A stretch of 10,608 bases of DNA from CAYJPA01 sp964371945 (lineage in GTDB: Bacteria > Chloroflexota > Chloroflexia > Thermomicrobiales > UBA6265), in contig CAYJPA010000125.1 in the NCBI GenBank assembly GCA_964371945.1, forward strand, positions 1 to 10,608, in the 5' to 3' direction. The number at the start of each line of letters is the position of its first letter. Position 1 is the stretch's first letter. Of this stretch, positions 1-6,350 are shown piece after piece. Both the position numbers and the translations under genes were made by a program. The notes under the pieces were generated by a model. That model was given only the letters and a program-made list of their open reading frames with translations, ran no database searches and was not told the DNA's origin.

Positions 1-54
1 GCTACTGCATGACCGCCCCGAAACGCCTAGCGACGTTGCTCGATCTGGACTCCA

Positions 55-489
55 TTGAGCCGCGAAAGTGAGGAGAACGGGACGGACCAGGAACTTGAGA
101 GTTATCTGAGTGACCTGTCGTCCGCGCAGCCGGCGGCAATCCGGAAGATTCGCGGTCTTGTAGAGCAGCACGATCCAGGTCTCAACGAAGGGGTCATCAC
201 CGGCAAGTGGCTCCCCGGACTCATCGGGTATTGCACACCTGACGGCGAAATGATCTAGGCGATCGGTCCCCGTGGGAAAGATCGCACGACGCTTCACCTC
301 ATGCCGTACTACGCCTCTGCTGAGCTTCAGTTACGTCACGGAGCGGATTTGAAGCGCTTCCTGACGGGCACGAGCTGTCTCGAATTCCGCGGTGTCGACG
401 ACCTCCCGCTGCACGCGATCGTGGAGACCTTTCAGACCAGCTCAGCCTCGTACGTGGCCGCGAAGCAGGCGCTCCATAAAGGCCGCTGA
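55..489 (+). pseudogene. DUF1801-family protein gene interrupted by an in-frame stop
   Basis: Translating one continuous frame from the TTG at 55 to the TGA at 487-489 gives a DUF1801 (YdhG/YobT-like) small protein of about 144 codons. The only interruption is a TAG at 256-258. The N-terminal half has the usual helix (YLSDLSSAQPAAIRKIRGLV) and then the strand-turn GVITGKWLPGLIGYCTPDGEMI. The stop falls where family members normally have an aromatic residue (MIYAIGP-like), and the frame then continues AIGPRGKDRTTLHLMPYY and the family-typical FLTGTSCLEFRGVDDLPL. A single TAC/TAT to TAG change explains it. DUF1801 proteins are small cytosolic proteins of unclear role, sometimes likened to frataxin-like folds. 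The TTG start is the only start in frame after the upstream stop at 28-30 and has no good ribosome binding site, so the 5' end may also be damaged. Readthrough or a sequencing error are alternatives. Confidence 0.75.
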
Positions 490-501
490 ACAGGCTGGTG
501 T

Positions 502-813
502 TCAAATCGAGACAAAAGCCAGTGCCTCTTCGAGCATCGCCGGCCAGCGCGCGTGATCCTCGAGCGGAATCCCGACCCACTCCCGAAACCGCTTTCCCGC
601 CGGTGAGAACGACACGCCGTCGCCTTGTTCGACGAGCTGATCAACCCGGGCAGCAGGCACCTTGACCAGCAAGTGACCCGTCTTGTGATCAAACGAGGCA
701 AAAAACTTGCCGTCAACTCGAACGCATGGGAAGCCCATCATCGTCGATCTCGTCACCCCTGGTCTCGCCAGGAGCGGCTCCGTCTCCGATTTGAATTGCC
801 CGGCAGCGTCCAT
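502..813 (-). CDS. TfoX/Sxy-like (YjbR/MmcQ-type fold) small protein
   Basis: This is a 103-residue cytosolic protein. The sequence TRSTMMGFPCVRVDGKFFAS (residues 21-40), then HLLVKVPAARVDQLVEQGDG and FREWVGIP (about 77-83), follows the pattern of TfoX N-terminal-domain proteins: a methionine-glycine loop, a DGK-F-A strand pair, a lysine-containing strand and a late W-V motif. Family members are often stand-alone small proteins of unknown role, and only some act in competence regulation. The ATG at 813 is preceded by a purine-rich stretch (GACGAG) close to the start. The frame is open upstream only to a stop about ten codons away, with no other standard start. It lies 47 bases after the SRPBCC gene on the same strand and is probably its operon partner. 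It converges on the broken DUF1801 gene across 12 bases. A YjbR/MmcQ (DUF419) assignment is the closest alternative, and the two families are hard to separate by eye. Confidence 0.7.
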   Translation of the reverse strand: MDAAGQFKSETEPLLARPGVTRSTMMGFPCVRVDGKFFASFDHKTGHLLVKVPAARVDQLVEQGDGVSFSPAGKRFREWVGIPLEDHARWPAMLEEALAFVSI

Positions 814-860
814 CTCGTCAATCCGTTTCTCAACAGTCGCTCGCTATTCGATGTGATCCG

Positions 861-1382
861 TCACTGTTCCATGATCGTCTTGATGTTGTCGAGGCTCGCC
901 TGCCATTGCGCGGCAGCTTTTGCTTCGAGTGCCTCTGGCTTCGACTTGAATGAGACTCTGGCGAACATCTGATTGATCAACCATGGCTGATGCATTTCGA
1001 TTGACTGTGTCAGACGCGTGCCCCCGTTCTGACCCGGTTGAAGGTCGAAGGCGAGCGACGCGTGGACGCCCATGCCCACCGGCGCCGGCTTGGCCTTCCA
1101 GGCGATGCGGCGGTTCGGAAACTTCTCGGTAACCGTGCATTCTGTCGCGGCTTTCATCCCCTTTGCGGGCAATGGGCCGCGAGGCGCACGGTCGGACTGC
1201 ATGGCCTGAATTTCGTACGTGCGATAAACGGCGCCAACGCCACGTTGATCGCCCGGCTGCTTTTGCTCCATGCGATCCAAGGTCTGCGCCCATTCACAAT
1301 GTTTTGGAAAGTCGGACAGGTACTCGTAAACCCGCTCAACCGGGGCGTTGATGTCAACGGAGCCCTGCCATTTGGCGTCCAT
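861..1382 (-). CDS. SRPBCC (START-like/polyketide cyclase) family protein
   Basis: This is a 173-residue protein with the opening typical of SRPBCC ligand-binding folds: a first strand GSVDINAPVERVYEYLSDF (residues 7-25) leading into a W at 31 and the helix-strand that follows. The later strands include AVYRTYEI (51-58), TECTVTEKFPNRRIAWKA (80-97) and ASLAFDLQPGQNGGTRLTQ (108-125). The protein ends in a long C-terminal helix (about 150-172). Such proteins bind hydrophobic small molecules or act as cyclases, and the ligand cannot be told from the sequence. There is no signal peptide. The frame is open much further upstream, but the start at 1382 is chosen because a very good ribosome binding site (AGGAGGAGA) lies just before it and the fold begins within a few residues. 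It is followed by the TfoX-like gene, likely in the same transcript. Confidence 0.75.
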   Translation of the reverse strand: MDAKWQGSVDINAPVERVYEYLSDFPKHCEWAQTLDRMEQKQPGDQRGVGAVYRTYEIQAMQSDRAPRGPLPAKGMKAATECTVTEKFPNRRIAWKAKPAPVGMGVHASLAFDLQPGQNGGTRLTQSIEMHQPWLINQMFARVSFKSKPEALEAKAAAQWQASLDNIKTIMEQ

Positions 1383-1388
1383 CGATGC

Positions 1389-1397
1389 TCTCCTCCT
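1389..1397 (-). promoter_or_regulatory. Ribosome binding site of the SRPBCC gene
   Basis: On the minus strand this reads AGGAGGAGA, a near-perfect Shine-Dalgarno sequence ending 6 bases before the ATG at 1382. It decides the start of the SRPBCC gene against the longer open frame that extends to 1667. Confidence 0.8.
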
Positions 1398-1642
1398 GAG
1401 TACGGCCACGTACTGCCGGACGCGCGGAATCAGGCACTCGAAAACGACTTGTTGCCGGTTCGCCGCTATTCTACGCCTGAATGCCGCAAGTTCGAACCAG
1501 ATATCGATAAACAGAACGGAAATCAAACCGCCATGGATCACGATCCGTGGCGCGATGCAGAAAGAAGCGGCGCCCGCGAGCGATGCGCCCAAGTGAGAGC
1601 CGGTAGCGTATTTTTGATTGGGTCTATGAGCCCGTTCATCAG

Positions 1643-1648
1643 AAGGAG
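1643..1648 (+). promoter_or_regulatory. Ribosome binding site of the toastrack-like gene
   Basis: AAGGAG lies 6 bases before the ATG at 1655, a strong Shine-Dalgarno match at normal spacing. It fixes the start of the 257-residue protein. Confidence 0.75.
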
Positions 1649-1654
1649 CCGCGC

Positions 1655-2428
1655 ATGTCAAATACAACCGATCAAGACATTATCTTCGCGTTCCCAGAGA
1701 CGACCGATCTCGAATTGAAGATCGTCATGGGTCCGGGGCAGCTCCGAATCGCGCCGGCCGCGAACGGCGATTGGGTGACCGGAACCTACCGCGATCCGAC
1801 CGGCAACATCCCGTTGCGGGTCGAAACCAATGGCAACAAGGCAAAGATCTCCCAGTCCGTCAGCCTGCCGAGCCTGAAATGGCCGCGAGGCGCGCCGGTG
1901 CTCGACCTCAGCCTCGGCACGGCGAAGTCGTACCGGCTGATCATCGAGGGCGGCGCGAACGAGATCGTGGCCGAGCTCGGCGGATTGCCGCTGGACCGGT
2001 TCGAATGCCGGATCGGGGCCGGCCAATGCCGCCTCCAGTTCAGCGCGCCCAATCCACGGCCGATGGACCGGCTCCAATTCACCGCCGGCGCCGCCGAGGC
2101 AACCGCGAGCGGACTCGCCAACGCGAACGCCGCTGAGATCGCGATCGAGGCTGGCGCCGCGGCCCTTCATCTCGACTTCGGCGGAACGCTGAGCCGGGAT
2201 TCGAAAGCCCGGATCAACGCGGGCGCGGCCGGGGTCGACATCACGATTCCCGGCGGCACCGCCGCCAGGATCGCGGCTCATTCGGTGCTCGCGGGCGTCG
2301 ATATCGGCGACGGCTTCCAAACCAGAGAGGGAGCCTACTGGACGGTCGCCGCGGTCGCGGGCGAAACCCCGGTTTTCACGATCGACGCCAACGTCACCCT
2401 CAGCGGTCTGAAAATCAGGGCGGCATAG
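1655..2428 (+). CDS. Beta-repeat protein resembling toastrack/DUF4097-type domains
   Basis: This is a 257-residue protein without a signal peptide or membrane segment. It is built from about six weakly similar units of roughly 20-25 residues. Each has a short strand, a small-residue turn and another strand. The turns are GPGQ (26-29), GGAN (99-102), GAGQ (121-124), AGAA (144-147), AGAA (166-169) and AGAA (189-192). The last two units read AEIAIEAGAAALHLDFGG and ARINAGAAGVDITIPGG. This alternation resembles the single-stranded beta-helix-like domains called toastrack or DUF4097 (LiaF/LiaG-type), which are usually linked to envelope sensing. The assignment rests on pattern, not on a conserved catalytic site, and the exact family is uncertain. 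The start is supported by AAGGAG at 1643-1648. The gene is monocistronic and ends 13 bases from the helicase gene that runs the other way, with no visible terminator between them. Confidence 0.65.
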   Translation: MSNTTDQDIIFAFPETTDLELKIVMGPGQLRIAPAANGDWVTGTYRDPTGNIPLRVETNGNKAKISQSVSLPSLKWPRGAPVLDLSLGTAKSYRLIIEGGANEIVAELGGLPLDRFECRIGAGQCRLQFSAPNPRPMDRLQFTAGAAEATASGLANANAAEIAIEAGAAALHLDFGGTLSRDSKARINAGAAGVDITIPGGTAARIAAHSVLAGVDIGDGFQTREGAYWTVAAVAGETPVFTIDANVTLSGLKIRAA

Positions 2429-2441
2429 TGGGAGCAAGGTC

Positions 2442-5400
2442 TCACTGGCCGAGCGGGAGAGGAATCGTCGATGTAGGCGGCGTTCCCCAGATGACCGGGT
2501 CTGGTAGACCTCCGGCTCGGAGCATTTCCGGTGTGATGACGAGCTCCCAGCACACGAGCTCGAGATCGCGATCGCTCGGCTCGCGGCTTGGTGGACGGAC
2601 GATCGGCCGATCAAGTCCTTCCGCTCGCAGCCCTTCCATGAGCTCACGAAGTTTGCAAATGGCTTCATGAACCGGCGTATCAAGACGCATCAGTCGAACT
2701 GATCGAACAATGCCGGCCACCCGCGATCGATTCAGTACGTCTGACGGCGGGGGCTGTTGCCGCCAATCGTTGAGCTGGCCCCATAGGTCTGGATCGGCGT
2801 CCAGGACATCGTCACGTGCAAGCCATTGGGCGAGCCGCTTCGTGAACTCGTCTTGAGTCTGTTCGCGGACTTGCCGTTTGTACTCTTCGCCGATCTGCTC
2901 CACGGCGGCTCCAAGCGGCCGCTGCAGATAGCGGAGCGGATTCACGTTTTCAGGCAACTCCTGCCGTTCATCGTCACGGGTCGCCTCAATGAGCTTGATC
3001 ACCTCTGACGGCATGGTCAACGGCTGTCGATCCGACGCGGGATAGAAGCGCCAAAAGACCTGCCCGCTTGCATCCTCAGGCATCCGGAGCATCACAAATA
3101 CGCCCGCTTGCTTGCCAAGGCGAATGCTGTAAATCCCCTCGGGAACGTCGCGGATATCCTGGGTTCCGAGGTCCTTCACCATCTGGATGTAGGTGTTCAA
3201 CTCATCGAATGCCTGATCCAACCCTTGGGCTTGTTCGCCCTCGCGATAGACCTCTTCCGCCTTCTGTCCACCTGCCGCGAGCTTCATGATCTTGTCAAAT
3301 GTCTTGTGCTCGATCTGTTCTCCCAGAACCGACGCGTCCAGCCCGACCATGTCTTCGATCGATGCGACCTTGTCGGAGAGTCGTGAAACCAGATTGAGCA
3401 GGGATTCGAGCTCCTTTTCGGGCATCACGTTGTAGATGTAGACCCGTTCGTGGGGCGAGAACAGCCGGTCGATCCGGCCCGCGCGCTGGATCATGCGAAC
3501 CGGGTTCCAATGGAGGTCATAGTTGATCAGGTACTGCGCGTCTTGAAGGTTCTGACCTTCCGACAGCACGTCGGTCGCGATCAAGATCTCGATGCTTTCT
3601 TCCCTGAATGGAGCAATTCTGCTCAACAGTTCCGGATCGTCCGGGGCCTCCGTTTCACGGTTGAACGCGAGTGGCGCGAAATAGCGCAGGACCTGCATGC
3701 GACGCTTCTGGTCGTCCGCCCCCGTCAGCTTTGAAAGCCAACGATCCCCGCTCAGATTGCTTCGCCATCGGTGGGACGATCCGTCATCGATGCCGCCGAA
3801 ACTGCGGAAGAGATAATCGGCCGTGTCCTTGTAATTGGTGAAGATGACGGCCTTCGTCTTGACTCCGTGGCGGTCGGTGGCGGGTAGGCTCTCCAGCACC
3901 TCGCGAAGCGACTCGACTTTCGGGTCTTCGGCGCTCTGCCATTTAGCCTGCCGGTTATCGAGTTGGCTCAGCAGGATGCCCAACCACTCGCGGTCCTCGG
4001 CGACGTCGGCACGCAGCTGCGCACGTTTGTCTGGATCGGTTGGGGCCGCGGGTAGTTTGCCGCCCTGCCTGCGAAGGCGCCGTTCGTTTTTTTCGCTGTC
4101 GAGCGCGTCGTCTGGGAGACTGCCGCCGAGGGACGCCCTCAGCCGCTGCGCGTCTTTCGGGGTGATTACGCGGTTGTTTTTGTCGTACTCCGTTAAAAAC
4201 AGATCGAGATAATCGACCATCGTTCGGATCGTGCTTGTCAGTGAAACGACCGAGCTCTCCATCCGCTTCAAAAAAATCGTCTTCATGATGCCTATGAACG
4301 TGCGGTTTCGCTGTTGCACCCGCGCCTCGGGTGTCGACTCGGCGACGTCCGTGACAACCCCGTAGGCTTCCAGGTTGTAGACGGTGAAATGAAGCGACTG
4401 GATCGTTTCGATGATCTCGCGATAAATGCTCCCGTAGAGCTCGGTCAGGCTGTAGGCGATCGCGTGCGGAATCTCATGCTGGGGAAACTGCAGCGGTTGG
4501 CCGCCGAGCTCGACGGGCTGCCCTGCTTCTTGCAGTGCGCGGATATCGTGCCGGGTTCGCCGCACAAGCGAAAGCAGCATGGTGTCCAGCAATCCCACCC
4601 CGCCACCGCCCTTTTCGATCGCGCGGAAGGTATTGCGAAGATTCGACACCGGACCCCGACCCGCGTACCAGGTGTCGTCCCCGCGGGTGATCAATCCAAG
4701 CTGGTAGTAGAGATCCCAGGGAGAGTTGTTGATCGGGGTCGCGGTGAGCAGAAGCACCCGTTTGTCCGGCTTGCTGCCGCCGCGAATGATCTCCAACAGC
4801 GCTTGATACCGTTTGGCCGCGGGGTTGCGGAAATTGTGCGACTCGTCCACGAGGATCAGATCGAACGATTGCCACCGCTTGAGCCGCCGTTCCCGCACGG
4901 GGCGCTGATGTGCCGTTTCGGCTTCAGCCTCGTCGGGGTCGACCACCAATCCGGCCAGCGACTCCATCGTGATCGTCGTGCCGTCGATCCCGTAGGAGAA
5001 GAGCTTCTCCTCGGACCAGTTGTCGCTGAGCTGCGCGGGGCAGACGATCAACGCCCGTACCTGCTGACCCGTTGCCTCGCGCCGGCGGCGGGTGAATTCG
5101 GACAGCACGCCCAGTCCTTCGTATGTCTTCCCGAGACCGACCGAATCGCACAGCATTGCGCCCCAGTGGCGATCGAGCAATGCCACACAGCGGCTGACCG
5201 CTTCTTGCTGAAACGCGGCCAGCCGCTCCGCGACATCGTCCGCCAGCGAAAAATCCAGGAAGCGGCCATACGCCGCATCGAGCGCCTTAACGAACACCTG
5301 CCACGGGGTAAAGCGGCGGCCGAACAGGACGCACGATTCGAGCAGTCCGATCAGCTCATCGGTGCATTCCTGACCCTGATCCCATTTGCTGTCGAACCAC

Positions 5401-6086
5401 GCCTCGAGCTCTGAAACGAGCCGCTCGTCGCGGGTCGCCAGATTCAGCTCGATGTTCTGCGTCAATCCGCCGCGTGTCAGGTTGCTCGACCCGACGGCGG
5501 CGAACGCGCCCGGCTCGCCTCGAAAGAGATAAGCCTTAGCATGTAGCCGAACGTTGCTTGCGGTTTTGTGGCTGAGCACCTTGCCGTCGGGAATGGCGCC
5601 GGCCTTATCGCCGAGATACCGGCGGACCTCGACTCCATCTCGGTCGAGAAACTCCACCAGCTCGCGGACCTTTTCCCACGCCTCGACATTGAACGCCTGC
5701 AGCGAAGCGGGACCTGCCGAATCGTCGCTGAGCAGTGCCTTGCGTTCGGAATGGGTGAGCAGCAACCAGGGGTATTCCCCTTCCAGAAAGGCATACCAGT
5801 CGATCGCTTCGCCGGGACCAACCAGATCGTCGTCGTCCTTCGGTCGTCCGAGACGATCGCCGGGTCCGCGCCGGCTCAGAAATGGACGCTCCCCGAGCAA
5901 AAGCCGCACGCGCCGGGTCTCCTGGATCAAATCTTTGATCGATCGAAACCCGTCCGGCGTGAGGTAGGCGGTCGCAATCGCAACATCGTCCGGCCGCGTC
6001 TCAGCCAGGGCCTCCCGGAGATGCTGCTCCAGCGTTCCGGTCAGTTGGTCATTGGAAACCGAAACCGGGGCATTAGCAATTTGCAT
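2442..6086 (-). CDS. PLD-nuclease/SNF2-helicase fusion protein, restriction-like effector
   Basis: This is a 1214-residue protein with two parts. Residues about 10-240 form a phospholipase-D-type domain with one HKD-like motif: H182-A-K184, then G199-S-S-N202 followed by LTRGGL. The helicase part has Walker A GLGKT (317-321), motif Ia near IVCPAQLSDNW, motif II DESH (414-417), motif III TATP (448-451), motif IV near VIFTNYKDTADYLF (about 745) and motif VI QRAGRIDR (867-874). Residues after about 900 match nothing I recognise. By family, the SNF2 motor should use ATP to move on DNA and the PLD fold is a metal-independent nuclease, so this is the likely DNA-cutting arm of the operon. The usual HKD aspartate, seven residues after the histidine, is arginine here (R189), so activity needs testing. 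The ATG at 6086 overlaps the stop of the upstream RAMA gene (TAATG). A GTG at 6134 would add 16 residues but has no ribosome binding site. Confidence 0.88.
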   Translation of the reverse strand: MQIANAPVSVSNDQLTGTLEQHLREALAETRPDDVAIATAYLTPDGFRSIKDLIQETRRVRLLLGERPFLSRRGPGDRLGRPKDDDDLVGPGEAIDWYAFLEGEYPWLLLTHSERKALLSDDSAGPASLQAFNVEAWEKVRELVEFLDRDGVEVRRYLGDKAGAIPDGKVLSHKTASNVRLHAKAYLFRGEPGAFAAVGSSNLTRGGLTQNIELNLATRDERLVSELEAWFDSKWDQGQECTDELIGLLESCVLFGRRFTPWQVFVKALDAAYGRFLDFSLADDVAERLAAFQQEAVSRCVALLDRHWGAMLCDSVGLGKTYEGLGVLSEFTRRRREATGQQVRALIVCPAQLSDNWSEEKLFSYGIDGTTITMESLAGLVVDPDEAEAETAHQRPVRERRLKRWQSFDLILVDESHNFRNPAAKRYQALLEIIRGGSKPDKRVLLLTATPINNSPWDLYYQLGLITRGDDTWYAGRGPVSNLRNTFRAIEKGGGGVGLLDTMLLSLVRRTRHDIRALQEAGQPVELGGQPLQFPQHEIPHAIAYSLTELYGSIYREIIETIQSLHFTVYNLEAYGVVTDVAESTPEARVQQRNRTFIGIMKTIFLKRMESSVVSLTSTIRTMVDYLDLFLTEYDKNNRVITPKDAQRLRASLGGSLPDDALDSEKNERRLRRQGGKLPAAPTDPDKRAQLRADVAEDREWLGILLSQLDNRQAKWQSAEDPKVESLREVLESLPATDRHGVKTKAVIFTNYKDTADYLFRSFGGIDDGSSHRWRSNLSGDRWLSKLTGADDQKRRMQVLRYFAPLAFNRETEAPDDPELLSRIAPFREESIEILIATDVLSEGQNLQDAQYLINYDLHWNPVRMIQRAGRIDRLFSPHERVYIYNVMPEKELESLLNLVSRLSDKVASIEDMVGLDASVLGEQIEHKTFDKIMKLAAGGQKAEEVYREGEQAQGLDQAFDELNTYIQMVKDLGTQDIRDVPEGIYSIRLGKQAGVFVMLRMPEDASGQVFWRFYPASDRQPLTMPSEVIKLIEATRDDERQELPENVNPLRYLQRPLGAAVEQIGEEYKRQVREQTQDEFTKRLAQWLARDDVLDADPDLWGQLNDWRQQPPPSDVLNRSRVAGIVRSVRLMRLDTPVHEAICKLRELMEGLRAEGLDRPIVRPPSREPSDRDLELVCWELVITPEMLRAGGLPDPVIWGTPPTSTIPLPLGQ

Positions 6087-6334
6087 TAGCTTGTCGACTC
6101 GCGGTTCAGCAAGCTGCCATCTTCGTTCTTCCACCAGAGCCAGCCGTTTGTTTCATATCCGGTTGCAGCACGTGCGGCCGATGTCAAAGAATCGTAGACC
6201 TTGCCATCAAACAGTACGGCGCTACCCCGAGCGGAATCTGGATGCGCCACGATGGTTGCTCGAACAATACTGCGGTTCGGCTTCCGCTTGAACGCTATTA
6301 GGTTCGTTCCAATCCCAGGAAGTTGATTAGGCAT
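6086..6334 (-). CDS. Small free-standing RAMA-like domain protein
   Basis: This is an 82-residue protein. Residues about 38-67 read SAVLFDGKVYDSLTSAARAA, then TGYETNGWLWWKN. This is the core pattern of RAMA (restriction enzyme adenine methylase associated) domains and of related DUF2924/DUF4357-type modules: strand, DGK-Y, S-L-S/T-AA-A helix, T-G, NGW-x-W. RAMA domains are normally found fused to the end of methylases or restriction enzymes and are predicted to bind DNA, possibly sensing N6-methyladenine. Here the module is a separate gene between methylase and helicase. The ATG at 6334 is preceded by AAAGGAA at 6-base spacing, which favours it over in-frame starts further up (ATG at 6358 and a start at 6391) that would overlap the methylase. 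It starts 16 bases after the methylase stop and its TAA overlaps the helicase ATG by one base, so translation is probably coupled. DUF4357 is the main alternative name. Confidence 0.72.
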   Translation of the reverse strand: MPNQLPGIGTNLIAFKRKPNRSIVRATIVAHPDSARGSAVLFDGKVYDSLTSAARAATGYETNGWLWWKNEDGSLLNRESTS

Positions 6335-6340
6335 CGGACA

Positions 6341-6347
6341 TTCCTTT
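6341..6347 (-). promoter_or_regulatory. Ribosome binding site of the RAMA-like gene
   Basis: On the minus strand AAAGGAA lies 6 bases before the ATG at 6334. It sits in the short gap directly after the methylase stop codon (6351-6353) and decides the start of the small gene. Confidence 0.65.
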
Positions 6348-6350
6348 GAG

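Larger units (their letters stand above)
1383..1654. promoter_or_regulatory. Divergent intergenic region
   Basis: These 272 bases lie between the minus-strand SRPBCC gene and the plus-strand repeat-protein gene, so they should hold both promoters. Apart from the two ribosome binding sites at the edges, no convincing -35/-10 pair, long inverted repeat or coding sequence with family resemblance is visible. Open frames cross it on both strands but look like chance frames in high-GC DNA. Confidence 0.4.

Noticed and set aside
3..71. Possible tail of an upstream plus-strand gene ending in a TGA at 69-71
   Set aside because: Only about 22 codons are visible and they match no family I know. It could also be the original N-terminus of the DUF1801 gene in another frame. 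Too little to call.
1383..1667. 95-residue N-terminal extension of the SRPBCC protein
   Set aside because: The extension has no family resemblance, and an excellent ribosome binding site sits right before the ATG at 1382.
1658..2683. 341-codon minus-strand open frame
   Set aside because: It covers the repeat-protein gene and the end of the helicase on the opposite strand or another frame, and its translation is arginine-rich and unrecognisable.
4314..5414. 366-codon plus-strand open frame
   Set aside because: It lies fully opposite the helicase gene, whose motifs are clear. Its translation has no family resemblance and looks like an antisense frame in high-GC DNA.
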